DNA of 64,000 nucleotides from Pseudobutyrivibrio sp. MD2005 (GCF_000621865.1 NZ_KK211358.1:1-64000), one strand, 5' to 3'; shown: positions 16,962 through 25,901, counted from the stretch's first letter. Notes: generated by a model not told the origin, from the letters alone. Translations and numbers: made by a program.

Positions 16962-17657
16962 ATGGCAAAAGAATTAAGTGGAGCAGCAAAAAGAAATCGC
17001 ATAGCCGATTACATGGCATCTCTGCCAGAAGTATTTGAAGTGGTAGAGGATAATCTTATTGATTCAGAACCAGTAATCATTTTGCAAACAAAAAGCAGAG
17101 TGATTACCCTTTATTGTGATGAAAAGGGTAATGTGGTTGAGGATTTTGAGATGCTTGATGGAGCTGGCTCAAAAGAAGAGTTTCTACTTAAGCAAGAGGC
17201 ATATAATGCCATAAGAGCATACTATAACGACTATTATACCGGCGCTAGAATTAAGAAATCTTCATTTGAAGAAGGTGTTATTAAGATAGAGCTGGCGGAT
17301 AGAAGCGTCACTTTGACTTATGATGCCAAGGCAAAGTTGGTTGAAGAAACTGATAGAGCAAAAAGAAAGCCAAAGGAGGATGGGCCAGCAAAAGCAAAAG
17401 AAGAGAATAAGGATATGCAGCAGCTGTCTTTATTTGATATGGCTCCTCCTAAAAAAGAAGAAAAAACTACGGTGCTTTCCACAGATTCTGAGGAAAAAAC
17501 TTCTACATACAGAAAACTATTGGAAGGCACAATCGTAATTAATACTTGTAACAATAAAAAGTACAAGGTCAAAAGAGATGAGGGCAATGTAATCGAGGTA
17601 TTAGACAAGGATTATGGATACCTTATGATGGCTCGGGCGGACCTAATTGTTGAATAA
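16962..17657 (+). CDS. Unknown protein with a beta-clamp-binding-like motif
   Basis: A 231-aa protein I do not recognise. Residues about 1-125 look like one alpha/beta domain (VFEVVEDNLIDSEPVIILQTKSR at its start). A Lys/Glu/Pro-rich linker follows, holding QQLSLFD near residue 154, a match to the QL[SD]LF motif with which many proteins bind the DNA polymerase sliding clamp. A small C-terminal domain (about 175-231) ends it. The motif sits in a probably disordered linker, the usual setting. It is 33 bp after the aminotransferase gene, with a GGGAGG site, and probably shares its transcript. Confidence 0.75.
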   Translation: MAKELSGAAKRNRIADYMASLPEVFEVVEDNLIDSEPVIILQTKSRVITLYCDEKGNVVEDFEMLDGAGSKEEFLLKQEAYNAIRAYYNDYYTGARIKKSSFEEGVIKIELADRSVTLTYDAKAKLVEETDRAKRKPKEDGPAKAKEENKDMQQLSLFDMAPPKKEEKTTVLSTDSEEKTSTYRKLLEGTIVINTCNNKKYKVKRDEGNVIEVLDKDYGYLMMARADLIVE

Positions 17658-17662
17658 TATAT

Positions 17663-17724
17663 TTGACAAAACTGCTATTTGTGCGTATGATACCTAAAGT
17701 ATTGTACTGGTTAGACGTATCTAA
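17663..17724 (+). promoter_or_regulatory. Promoter and possible metal-regulator operator of the zinc operon
   Basis: TTGACA at 17663, 17-bp spacer, TATGAT at 17686. Just downstream lies the palindrome TTAGA-CGTA-TCTAA (17711-17724), a good place for a repressor. It resembles, but does not equal, the TTAAC-N2-GTTAA box of AdcR-type zinc regulators. Confidence 0.6.
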
Positions 17725-17737
17725 TAGGAGAATAGCA

Positions 17738-18046
17738 TTGAAATATAGTATCAGTTTAAAGAGAATACTTAGCTTTGTAGCAATCATTGCTACTGTTCTT
17801 TTGATACAGTTTTCTAGTGCTTTCATGGCTGAACATGCCTATCACCATTGTGATGATCAGGCGCACTGTCCTATATGTTCTGTTATCAATCAGTGCGATA
17901 ACAATATTAGAACTATAGGTGCAGGTCTCTTATTATTGGCATGCATTGTCATAGTTTTCAGCGATATCTTAGCTGAAATAAATGATTATAATTATCAGTC
18001 TGTTCAGACTACATTAGTTTCCCAAAAGGTAAGACTAGATTCTTGA
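17738..18046 (+). CDS. Small two-TM protein with Cys/His-rich outer loop (putative metal binding)
   Basis: I start this at the TTG at 17738 (102 aa) because AGGAG lies 7 nt upstream; the open frame extends to 17663, where the promoter lies. Two hydrophobic segments (SFVAIIATVLLIQFSSAF and IGAGLLLLACIVIVF) flank an extracytoplasmic loop AEHAYHHCDDQAHCPICS with a CPxC pair and four His, suited to zinc or copper binding. It is the first gene ahead of a zinc-type ABC transporter, so a role as a metal sensor or donor is inferred. I cannot name a family. Confidence 0.7.
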   Translation: MKYSISLKRILSFVAIIATVLLIQFSSAFMAEHAYHHCDDQAHCPICSVINQCDNNIRTIGAGLLLLACIVIVFSDILAEINDYNYQSVQTTLVSQKVRLDS

Positions 18047-18106
18047 TTCTATCTGTGTTTTTCGTGTTAAGTAAAAATGTGCAGATTTGAAAGGAATATG
18101 TTTAAA

Positions 18107-19099
18107 ATGAAAAAGTTAATATTGGCTTTGATGTCAGCTTTGTTGTTAGTTGGTTGCGGTACTGGAGCTACAAATGCTCCAGGGGTAAATGAGCAATCTA
18201 GTTCTAATAATGGTGACCCTATTTCTGTTGTAACAACAATCTTTCCTGAGTATGATTGGGTGAAACAGATTGTAGGTGATAGCGATTCCGTAGAGGTTAC
18301 CATGCTTCTTGATAATGGTGTGGATTTGCACAACTATCAACCTTCAGCAGATGACATTATGAAGGTTGCTACTTGCGATGTGTTTATCTATGTTGGTGGA
18401 GAATCTGATGAATGGGTAGAGGATGCATTAAAGGAAGCTGTAAACCCAGATATGCAGGTAATTAATCTTATGGACGTTCTAGGCGAAAGTGTTAAGGAAG
18501 AGGAAGTTGTAGAAGGCATGGAGGCAGAGGAGGAAGAAGAATCTGCCAAGGAAGAAGAGGTCGAATATGACGAGCATGTATGGCTTTCATTGAAAAATGC
18601 AAAGGTGCTTGTAAACGCTATAGCAGACACAATGGAGACTGTTGATGCAGCAAATGCAGATGTGTATAAAGCCAATGCAGAGGCTTACGTAAGTGAATTA
18701 GACGACCTTGATGCCCAGTATGATGAAGTGGTTAGAGGCGCTACCGCAAATACGGTATTATTTGGAGATAGATTTCCATTTAGATATTTAGTAGATGATT
18801 ACGGTTTGAACTACTATGCCGCTTTTGTAGGATGTTCTGCTGAGACAGAAGCAAGCTTTGAGACAATCACATTCTTGGCGGATAAAGTGGATGAGTTAGG
18901 ATTAAATGCGATATTTACAATTGAAAATTCTGACCAGAAGATTGCAGAAACAATTATCGCAAATACGGATTCAAAGGATGCCAAAATTTTATCCATGGAT
19001 TCAATGCAGTCAACAACATCTGATGATGTGGCAAATGGCGTGACTTATTTATCAATTATGGAAAGCAATCTTGAGGTACTTGCTCAGGGAATAAATTAG
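18107..19099 (+). CDS. ZnuA/AdcA-like metal-binding lipoprotein of an ABC transporter
   Basis: A 330-aa solute-binding protein of cluster A-1 (zinc/manganese). Signal and lipobox LLLVGCG; the ATG at 18107 gives a normal lipoprotein start, with other in-frame ATGs at 18077 and 18098. Metal ligands appear to be His75 (DLHNYQPS) and His157 (DEHVWLS). The His-rich loop usual in zinc binders is replaced by a Glu-rich loop (about 128-156). The third position, normally HxAFxYF, reads GDRFPFRY, so a carboxylate may replace the His. It is followed at once by the ATPase and permease genes. Zinc is the most likely substrate. Confidence 0.88.
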   Translation: MKKLILALMSALLLVGCGTGATNAPGVNEQSSSNNGDPISVVTTIFPEYDWVKQIVGDSDSVEVTMLLDNGVDLHNYQPSADDIMKVATCDVFIYVGGESDEWVEDALKEAVNPDMQVINLMDVLGESVKEEEVVEGMEAEEEEESAKEEEVEYDEHVWLSLKNAKVLVNAIADTMETVDAANADVYKANAEAYVSELDDLDAQYDEVVRGATANTVLFGDRFPFRYLVDDYGLNYYAAFVGCSAETEASFETITFLADKVDELGLNAIFTIENSDQKIAETIIANTDSKDAKILSMDSMQSTTSDDVANGVTYLSIMESNLEVLAQGIN

Positions 19100-19107
19100 G
19101 AGATATT

Positions 19108-19773
19108 ATGGCAGTTTTAAAAGCAAAGGATTTAGCCGTCGGATATGAATCCCAGGCAGTTCTTGATAATATAAATTTCGAGATTAATTCAGGAGACTAT
19201 TTTTGTATTGTGGGTGAGAATGGTTCGGGGAAGTCTACCCTTATGAAGACTATGCTTGGACTTATTTCACCTGTATCAGGAGAAATAAGCTTTGCTGAAG
19301 GATTAGAAAAAAATGAAATTGGTTATCTTCCTCAGCAATCAGATGTGCAAAGAGATTTTCCTGCATCTGTGTATGAAATAGTTTTATCTGGGTGTCAAAA
19401 TGGATTAGGAAAGAGGTTTTTCTACTCAAAGGAGCAGAAGGCTTTGGCGCTTGATAACATCAAAAAAATGGGTATCGAAAAGCTTAAAAGCAGATGCTAT
19501 AGAGAGCTTTCCGGCGGTCAGCAGCAGAGAGTACTTTTAGCTAGAGCTCTCTGTGCCACAAAAAAAGCTTTGCTTTTAGACGAGCCTGTTGCAGGCCTTG
19601 ATCCACAGGTCACAGAGGAAATGTACGAATTAATCAAGCAGCTAAATGATGACGGAATGACAATCATTATGATTAGCCATGATTTGGTGAATGTGCAAAA
19701 TTACGCTACTAAGATTTTTGATGTCAATTCTATGAAAGTAACTACTATCAAGGCAGACAAGGAGGGCAAATAA
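19108..19773 (+). CDS. znuC: Zinc-type ABC transporter ATP-binding protein
   Basis: A 221-aa ABC ATPase with Walker A (GENGSGKST), Q-loop (LPQQSDV), signature LSGGQQQR, Walker B (ALLLDEP) and switch His (MISHD). It begins 8 bp after the lipoprotein gene and its stop overlaps the ATG of the permease gene. It would drive the metal importer of this operon. Confidence 0.9.
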   Translation: MAVLKAKDLAVGYESQAVLDNINFEINSGDYFCIVGENGSGKSTLMKTMLGLISPVSGEISFAEGLEKNEIGYLPQQSDVQRDFPASVYEIVLSGCQNGLGKRFFYSKEQKALALDNIKKMGIEKLKSRCYRELSGGQQQRVLLARALCATKKALLLDEPVAGLDPQVTEEMYELIKQLNDDGMTIIMISHDLVNVQNYATKIFDVNSMKVTTIKADKEGK

Positions 19774-20606
19774 TGTTAGACCAGTTATTTATGTACTTAA
19801 GCTTTCCTTTTGTTAGGTATGCGCTTATTGTGGGTGTTTTGATTGCGCTATGTTCATCACTTCTTGGAGTGACATTAGTGCTTAAAAGATATTCGTTCAT
19901 TGGTGATGGATTATCCCACGTAGCATTTGGTTCACTTGCCATTGCCACAGTGCTTAATGTTACAAACAAAATGTTGATTGTACTTCCGCTGACAATTGCA
20001 TTCGCAATCTTGATTCTTAGAAAAGGAAAGAATGCCAAAATCAAAGGGGATGCAGCAATTGCAATGCTTTCTGTAGGAGCCCTTGCCTTTGGCTATATGA
20101 TTATGAATCTATTTCCATCATCTTCGAATGTGGCAGGAGATGTATGCTCTACATTGTTTGGTTCGACATCAATCCTGACTCTTACACAAGAAGATGTATG
20201 GATAAGTGGAATCTTATCGATTATAGTGATAGGAATTTTTATATTGTTTTACAACAGGATTTTTGCAGTTACTTTTGATGAGGACTTCGCAAATGCGGTA
20301 GGCACAAAAGCTAATGCGTACAATCTATTGATTGCTACCGTAATTGCGGTAATTATCGTGCTTGCTATGAATCTTGTGGGTTCACTTTTGATATCAGCGC
20401 TTGTAATATTCCCTGCTCTTTCAGCAATGAGCATTTTAAAAAGCTTTAGAAGTGTAACAATCTTCTCTGCAATATCATCTACTATATGTGCACTATTAGG
20501 AATATTGATATCGATTCTAGCTGGAACTCCTGTAGGTTCTACTATTGTTACAGTGGATGTTATTTTATTTGGCATTTGCTATTTGATTGGAAAGATTAGA
20601 GGATAG
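19773..20606 (+). CDS. znuB: Zinc-type ABC transporter permease (ABC-3 family)
   Basis: A 277-aa membrane protein with about eight hydrophobic segments, matching the ABC-3 (ZnuB/MntB) family: FIGDGLSHVAFGSLA near the start and NLVGSLLISALVIFPALSA near residue 205 are conserved family blocks. Translation is coupled to the ATPase gene by a TAATG overlap. Confidence 0.9.
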   Translation: MLDQLFMYLSFPFVRYALIVGVLIALCSSLLGVTLVLKRYSFIGDGLSHVAFGSLAIATVLNVTNKMLIVLPLTIAFAILILRKGKNAKIKGDAAIAMLSVGALAFGYMIMNLFPSSSNVAGDVCSTLFGSTSILTLTQEDVWISGILSIIVIGIFILFYNRIFAVTFDEDFANAVGTKANAYNLLIATVIAVIIVLAMNLVGSLLISALVIFPALSAMSILKSFRSVTIFSAISSTICALLGILISILAGTPVGSTIVTVDVILFGICYLIGKIRG

Positions 20607-20609
20607 TCG

Positions 20610-21134
20610 ATGAAAAAATTAAATATATTATTGCTGTTGTTGACAGTGACATTTTTAGGCTGTGGCAAGAGTGAGCAGGCTGCAGATACAGCGGTTGAGT
20701 CAGCTAGCGTAGAATCAACGGTTACACAGACTGAGGACGCTCCCCAAGAAGAGGAACAAATCGATGAAGCTACCCAGGTTGAGGCGGATTCATCAGTTGA
20801 TTTAGATTTGACAGCATTGTCTTCGACCATGGTGTATTCCGAGGTCTTTAATATGATGATGGACCCTGAATCATACGAAGGCAAAAGTATTAAGATGGAC
20901 GGCAATTGCTCTATCTATACTGATGAAGTAACCGGCGAAACATACTATGCTTGCATCGTCCAGGATGCAACCCAGTGCTGCTCTCAAGGCCTGGAATTTG
21001 TGCTAGACGAAAACGAATACTCAGCAGAAGACTACCCAGCAGAAGGGGAAGAAATTGTAATAAAAGGAACCTTCTCAGCTTATACTGAAGGTGAGTATAT
21101 GTATATCACTATTAAGGACTCGGTGCTGGAATAA
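20610..21134 (+). CDS. Lipoprotein of the zinc operon, OB-like domain with a CC motif
   Basis: A 174-aa protein with lipobox TFLGCG, then an acidic low-complexity linker (about 20-65) and a C-terminal domain of about 105 residues beginning YSEVFNMMMDPESYEGKSI and containing CIVQDATQCCSQGLEF. This domain type is common beside zinc transporters of Firmicutes and may bind metal through the paired Cys. It starts 3 bp after the permease gene, so it is part of the operon. Function is inferred from context. Confidence 0.75.
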   Translation: MKKLNILLLLLTVTFLGCGKSEQAADTAVESASVESTVTQTEDAPQEEEQIDEATQVEADSSVDLDLTALSSTMVYSEVFNMMMDPESYEGKSIKMDGNCSIYTDEVTGETYYACIVQDATQCCSQGLEFVLDENEYSAEDYPAEGEEIVIKGTFSAYTEGEYMYITIKDSVLE

Positions 21135-21151
21135 ATCTTATTAAGTAAATT

Positions 21152-21187
21152 AATGGCAGGTGGAAAATTTTCTACCTGCCATTCTTA
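21152..21187 (+). terminator. Terminator of the zinc operon
   Basis: Arms AATGGCAGGT and ACCTGCCATT (10 bp) followed by CTTA; the T-run is weak, but the stem is perfect. Confidence 0.65.
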
Positions 21188-21201
21188 GTTCTTAGCAAGA
21201 G

Positions 21202-21222
21202 TCCCTCATAAAGGGATTTTTT
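21202..21222 (+). terminator. Second, short terminator before the TrpX-like operon
   Basis: Arms TCCCT and AGGGA, followed by six T. It sits directly ahead of the promoter at 21227. Confidence 0.55.
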
Positions 21223-21226
21223 CTAC

Positions 21227-21255
21227 TTTAACTTGCTAAAGTAATATGGTAGAAT
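21227..21255 (+). promoter_or_regulatory. Promoter of the TrpXYZ-like operon
   Basis: TTTAAC at 21227, 17-bp spacer, TAGAAT at 21250. The spacer contains GCTAAAGT, shared with the promoter of the aspartokinase gene at 24110-24138. Confidence 0.5.
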
Positions 21256-21293
21256 TACTAAAACTGTAAGTAAATGAATTGGAGGATAAATAT

Positions 21294-22343
21294 ATGAAGA
21301 AAAGATTTTTTTCTATATTGATGGTAATGGCCATGACTGCAGCTTTAGTTGGTTGTGGAAATAAATCGGCAGACAATGGGGATGCAAATGGAAATTCAGA
21401 TGCTGCTGGAGCAGTGTATAAGGTAGGTATTATTCAGTATGTAGATGATGCTTCTCTTAACCAGATTGTTACTAATTTAGAGTCTCAGCTTGATGAGCTT
21501 TCAAAGGAAAAGGGAGTAACATTTGAGTATGAGGATTACTATTATAACGGACAGGCAGATTCAACAACAATCAATCAGATTGTTACAGAGCTTATCAATG
21601 ATGATGTAGATATTTTGGTTCCAATTGCTACACCTACAGCTATGATTTGCCAATCTGCAACAGAGGATAACCAGATTCCAGTAGTTTTTGCTGCTGTATC
21701 TGATCCAGAGGCTGCAGGTCTTGTAGCTTCAAACGATGCACCTGGCGCAAATGTTACAGGCACATCTGATGCACTTAACACAGATGCTGTATTTGATTTG
21801 ATGTTTGAGCAGAATAGAGATATCAGCAAGGTTGGTCTTCTTTATGATAAGGGACAGGATGCTTCAACAGGCCCAATTAAGGCTGCAAAGGCATATCTTG
21901 ATGCTGCCGGTGTAGAATATGTTGAAAAGACTGGCACAACAAATGATGAAGTAATGCTTGCTGCAGATGCATTAATTGCAGAAGATGTTGAGGCTGTATT
22001 TACTCCAACAGATAACACAATCATGACAGCAGAGCTTGGCATTTACGAAAAGTTTATTGATGCAGGAATCCCACATTACTGTGGTGCAGATTCATTTGCA
22101 CTTAATGGAGCATATCTTGGATATGGTGTAAACTACGCTACACTTGGTAAGGAAACTGCCAATATGGTTGCGGAGGTTTTAGTTGATGGAAAGAATCCAG
22201 CATCACTTCCAGTTAAGACACTTGATAATGGAACAGCTACTGTTAATACAGAGACAGCTGCTGCGCTTAACTTAGACTATGAGAAGATTCGAGATATGTG
22301 CGATGGCTTCGTAGAGGTTCAGACTTCGGAGGAATTTGAGTAA
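21294..22343 (+). CDS. TrpX-like ABC substrate-binding lipoprotein
   Basis: A 349-aa lipoprotein (MKKRFFSILMVMAMTAALVGCG) of the ABC_sub_bind family (PF04392), the type found in TrpXYZ and related importers. The core has the periplasmic-binding fold: KVGIIQYVDDASL, ILVPIATPTAMI, VFAAVSDPEAAGL. The ATG at 21294 follows GGAGG. Its stop is one base before the permease ATG overlap (TAATG). Aromatic amino acid uptake is the family's best-known role, but no T-box or other leader confirms it here. Confidence 0.85.
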   Translation: MKKRFFSILMVMAMTAALVGCGNKSADNGDANGNSDAAGAVYKVGIIQYVDDASLNQIVTNLESQLDELSKEKGVTFEYEDYYYNGQADSTTINQIVTELINDDVDILVPIATPTAMICQSATEDNQIPVVFAAVSDPEAAGLVASNDAPGANVTGTSDALNTDAVFDLMFEQNRDISKVGLLYDKGQDASTGPIKAAKAYLDAAGVEYVEKTGTTNDEVMLAADALIAEDVEAVFTPTDNTIMTAELGIYEKFIDAGIPHYCGADSFALNGAYLGYGVNYATLGKETANMVAEVLVDGKNPASLPVKTLDNGTATVNTETAAALNLDYEKIRDMCDGFVEVQTSEEFE

Positions 22344-23296
22344 TGTCATCTATTTTTACTATATCGATTTTTCAAAGTGCATTGGAACTAGGGTGTATAT
22401 ACGCCCTAGTTGCCTTGGCACTTTTTATTTCTTTTACAATTCTTAATATTGCAGATTTAACAACTGATGGTTGTTTCACATTGGGATGTGCAGTTGGCGC
22501 TATGGTGTCACTGGCAGGTCATCCATTTTTAGCACTTGTTGCCGCTATTGCATCTGGAGCAGTTGCCGGGTTTGTCACAGCTTTCTTACAAACAAAGCTT
22601 GGGGTAGAATCCATTCTGGCTGGAATCATTGTTAACACAGGGCTATACACTATTAATATTGCGGTAATGGGATTTTCTTCTATCGCAAATCTATTTGGAT
22701 GCGATACTTTATTTTCTATTGGCAAGGATACACTTGGAAACACAGTTGTAGGAGACTGGTATAAAGTAATCATTGTTGCACTGATAGTGGTTGTGGTTGC
22801 CGTTGCTCTATGGTGGTTTATGGGGACAACACTAGGTATGTCTATTAGAGCTACAGGTGATAATGCTGAGATGGTTAAGTCATCTTCAATCAATCCAACC
22901 TTCACTATCACGGTTGGTCTTTGCCTGGCAAACTCACTTACTGGACTTTCAGGTGCTCTCATTGCCCAGTATCAGAAATCTGCGGATATCAATATCGGAA
23001 CAGGAATGGTGACAATTGCTTTAGCATCACTTATCATAGGTCAGACTTTGATTGGCAATAAGGGAAGCATGGCAAGAAGAATTATTGGAACTATTTTAGG
23101 TTCAGTTCTATACAGATTTATTGTAGCGATTGCCCTTAGATTATCTGTTCCTGCTGAGGCATTAAAGCTTGTTTCAGCTCTTATTGTTGCGGTTGCCATA
23201 GCTGCACCTTATTTCAGAAAGAAGCTTGTATTGAAAAAGAGAGAGTTTGCAAACTACAGAGGAAATGCAGTTAGAGGAGGTAAGGAAGATGCTTAA
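22343..23296 (+). CDS. TrpY-like ABC transporter permease
   Basis: A 317-aa membrane protein of the BPD_transp_2 family with about eight to nine hydrophobic segments. FTILNIADLTTDGCFTLG near residue 35 and the loop GMSIRATGDNAEMVKSSSIN near residue 165 are family landmarks. It overlaps the genes on both sides, so the operon is translated as a coupled unit. Confidence 0.87.
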   Translation: MSSIFTISIFQSALELGCIYALVALALFISFTILNIADLTTDGCFTLGCAVGAMVSLAGHPFLALVAAIASGAVAGFVTAFLQTKLGVESILAGIIVNTGLYTINIAVMGFSSIANLFGCDTLFSIGKDTLGNTVVGDWYKVIIVALIVVVVAVALWWFMGTTLGMSIRATGDNAEMVKSSSINPTFTITVGLCLANSLTGLSGALIAQYQKSADINIGTGMVTIALASLIIGQTLIGNKGSMARRIIGTILGSVLYRFIVAIALRLSVPAEALKLVSALIVAVAIAAPYFRKKLVLKKREFANYRGNAVRGGKEDA

Positions 23297-24089
23297 GATT
23301 GATAACATTTCAAAGACCTTTAATCCTGGAACAGTAAATGAAAAGGCTGCATTGACACACCTATCCCTTGATTTAAAGGATGGTGATTTTGCAACTATAG
23401 TAGGTTCAAATGGCGCCGGCAAATCAACAATGTTTAATGCAATTGCCGGTACCTTTATAGTAGATGAAGGCAATATCTATCTTGATGGAGAGGATATTAC
23501 ATTTAAAAAAGAGTATGTTAGGAGCCGCGTGATAGGGCACCTATTTCAAGATCCCCTTAAGGGCACAGCTCCTAATATGACAATTGAGGAGAATATGGCT
23601 CTTGCGTTTCTTAGAGCATCACATTCTTCAGGTAAGCTTTTCTCTAGAATCAGCTCTAAGGATAAAGCAAGATTTAGAGAGCAGCTATCACTTCTAAACA
23701 TGGGATTGGAAGATAGAATGAAACAGCCGGTTGGGCTGCTTTCAGGCGGACAGCGCCAGGCTCTTACACTTTTGATGGCCACATTTGTAACGCCAAAGCT
23801 GTTGCTTTTAGATGAGCATACGGCAGCCCTTGATCCAGCTACGGCAGAAAAGGTTTTGGAGCTTACAAAATCTATTGTTAAAGAAAGAGGCATCACATGC
23901 CTAATGGTTACCCACAATATGCATCAGGCTCTGGAAGTGGGAAATAGAACACTTATGATGAACGCAGGTCATATTGTATTTGATACAGAAGGAGAGGAGC
24001 GCGCCGCTCTTACTGTTTCAGACTTGCTTGAGAAGTTTAAAGTAGGTGCTGGGGAAGAATTAGATAATGATAGAGTTCTTTTGAGTTAA
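23289..24089 (+). CDS. TrpZ-like ABC transporter ATP-binding protein
   Basis: A 266-aa ATPase with Walker A (GSNGAGKST), LLSGGQRQALTLLMA signature, LLLLDEHTAALDP (Walker B; His in place of the usual Pro) and switch region MVTHNMHQAL. The start is the ATG at 23289 behind AGGAGG, overlapping the permease by 8 bp; the frame is open upstream to 23247. LDEHTAALDP is characteristic of this transporter branch. Confidence 0.88.
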   Translation: MLKIDNISKTFNPGTVNEKAALTHLSLDLKDGDFATIVGSNGAGKSTMFNAIAGTFIVDEGNIYLDGEDITFKKEYVRSRVIGHLFQDPLKGTAPNMTIEENMALAFLRASHSSGKLFSRISSKDKARFREQLSLLNMGLEDRMKQPVGLLSGGQRQALTLLMATFVTPKLLLLDEHTAALDPATAEKVLELTKSIVKERGITCLMVTHNMHQALEVGNRTLMMNAGHIVFDTEGEERAALTVSDLLEKFKVGAGEELDNDRVLLS

Positions 24090-24109
24090 AAATTTGGATA
24101 AATCATCAC

Positions 24110-24138
24110 TTTAAATCGCTAAAGTGTTATAGTACAAT
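24110..24138 (+). promoter_or_regulatory. Promoter of the aspartokinase gene
   Basis: TTTAAA at 24110, 17-bp spacer with GCTAAAGT, TACAAT at 24133. Same arrangement as at 21227-21255. No lysine riboswitch or T-box fits in the 83-bp gap. Confidence 0.5.
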
Positions 24139-24172
24139 GTAATCATTATTTTTGGTAAAAGAGGAAATCACA

Positions 24173-25495
24173 ATGAAAAAGGTAGTTAAGTTTGGAGGAA
24201 GTTCACTAGCTGATGCCGGTCAGTTCAAGAAGGTAGGGGATATCATCAGAGCTGACGAGAATCGTGTATATGTTGTGCCATCAGCACCAGGAAAGCGTAA
24301 TAGCAAGGATACAAAGGTTACAGATATGCTTATTGGTACATACGAAGATGCTAAAGCAGGCAAGGATGTAACAGAGAATCTTGCAGCAATTAAGGCTCGT
24401 TATGACGAGATTATTAATGGTCTTGAGCTTAAGAATTTTTCTTTAGATGAGGATTTTAAACAGATTGCAGCAGATATCAAAGAAGATTTATCTTTAGATT
24501 ATTTAGCAAGCCGTGGAGAGTTTCTTAATGGAAAGATTATGGCTGAGTACTTAGGATATGATTTCATCGATGCTAAAGATGTTATCTTCTTCAATGAAGA
24601 GGGACAGCTTAATTCATACAAGACAGAGAAGACTTTGGTTAAGGTATTAGGTGAGCATCCACGTGCTGTTATTCCTGGCTTCTATGGCTGTGGAAAAGAC
24701 GGAAGGGTTAAGACATTCTCACGTGGTGGCTCAGACGTGACAGGTTCTATCGTTGCCGGTGCTGCTAAGGTTGATGTTTATGAAAACTGGACAGATGTCT
24801 CTGGATTTTTGATTTGTGATCCTAGAATCGTTAAGAATCCTGTTGGTATGCAGACAATCACATACCGCGAGCTTCGTGAGCTTTCTTACATGGGTGCATC
24901 AGTGCTTCATGAGGATGCTATTTTCCCAGTTCGCTCTGCAGGTATTCCAATTAATATCAAAAACACTAACAAGCCAGATGATGATGGTACATGGATTGTT
25001 GAGAGCACAGCTCAGAGAAATGAATATGTTATCACTGGTATTGCTGGAAAGAAGGGCTTCTGTACAGTTCTTATTACAAAGTCACTTATGAATTCAGAGG
25101 TAGGATTCTGTAGAAAAGCTTTGTCAGCATTTGAGGATAACGGAATCAATATCGAGCATATGCCTTCAGGTATCGATACTATGACAGTAGTAGTTCATGA
25201 AGATGAGTTTATCAATAAGGAGCAGGCTGTAGTTTCTGCTATCCACAGAAACTGTTCACCAGATTCTATCGAAATTGAATCTGATCTTGCTTTAATTGCT
25301 GTCGTTGGAAGAGGAATGAAGAGCACACGCGGTACTGCAGGTCGTATTTTCGCAGCACTTAGCCATGCTCATGTAAACGTCAGAATGATTGATCAGGGTT
25401 CTTCTGAGCTTAACATCATCATTGGTGTAGAGAACCGTGATTTTGAGGTAGCTGTAAAGGCTATATACGATATCTTCGTAACAACAAAACTCTAA
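24173..25495 (+). CDS. Aspartate kinase
   Basis: A 440-aa enzyme for the first step of lysine, threonine and methionine synthesis. KFGGSSLA marks the nucleotide site; FSRGGSDVTGS and RELSYMGASVLHEDA are catalytic-domain landmarks. Two C-terminal ACT domains (about 300-440) imply feedback control by an amino acid. The ATG at 24173 lies behind GAGGAAA; the frame is open upstream to 24152. It is a single gene. As several isozymes usually exist, no specific symbol is given. Confidence 0.92.
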   Translation: MKKVVKFGGSSLADAGQFKKVGDIIRADENRVYVVPSAPGKRNSKDTKVTDMLIGTYEDAKAGKDVTENLAAIKARYDEIINGLELKNFSLDEDFKQIAADIKEDLSLDYLASRGEFLNGKIMAEYLGYDFIDAKDVIFFNEEGQLNSYKTEKTLVKVLGEHPRAVIPGFYGCGKDGRVKTFSRGGSDVTGSIVAGAAKVDVYENWTDVSGFLICDPRIVKNPVGMQTITYRELRELSYMGASVLHEDAIFPVRSAGIPINIKNTNKPDDDGTWIVESTAQRNEYVITGIAGKKGFCTVLITKSLMNSEVGFCRKALSAFEDNGINIEHMPSGIDTMTVVVHEDEFINKEQAVVSAIHRNCSPDSIEIESDLALIAVVGRGMKSTRGTAGRIFAALSHAHVNVRMIDQGSSELNIIIGVENRDFEVAVKAIYDIFVTTKL

Positions 25496-25606
25496 CCACA
25501 ATATTTTGCGTAATTATTGTGAATATACTTGAAAAAAGAGGTTACATTTGCTAACGTTAATAGTGTAAGGGAGAGTCAACAGAGGGGGAGCTGTAAGGCT
25601 TAACTA

Positions 25607-25897
25607 ATGCTTATGAAAAAGAAACCAAAACTATCCAAAAACGTTTGCAAAGACGTAGTATTATGCAGAACTACTAACCGTATCGTCTCTAATCGTACGT
25701 CAGAATTGCTTCTAGAGCAGTCGGTTGCGTTTACGAAATCCTTTAGACGAATTCCATTTTTCTTGCGCCCGCGTTTTCATGGTGCAAGTCAGTATTATGT
25801 TATCTCGATTAGCAGGTATCAGTATTCTAAAGCCAGAAAGGTATTGAATCTTCTTGAAGAAAGAGATTTAAACAGATTGGTATTAAATGTGATATAA
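25607..25897 (+). CDS. Small basic protein of unknown function
   Basis: A 96-aa, strongly basic protein (MLMKKKPKLSKNVCKD...LNRLVLNVI) without a membrane segment. No family is recognised. Support: it is followed by a perfect terminator and preceded by a promoter-like region (TTACAT and TAATAGTGTAAG). The ribosome site is poor; a second start is the ATG at 25613. Its high charge may mean nucleic-acid binding, but it could still be a chance ORF. Confidence 0.4.
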   Translation: MLMKKKPKLSKNVCKDVVLCRTTNRIVSNRTSELLLEQSVAFTKSFRRIPFFLRPRFHGASQYYVISISRYQYSKARKVLNLLEERDLNRLVLNVI

Positions 25898-25901
25898 AAA
25901 G

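Noticed and set aside
24090-24172. Lysine riboswitch or T-box before the aspartokinase gene
   Set aside because: The gap is only 83 bp and shows neither the lysine aptamer nor T-box sequence; only a promoter fits.
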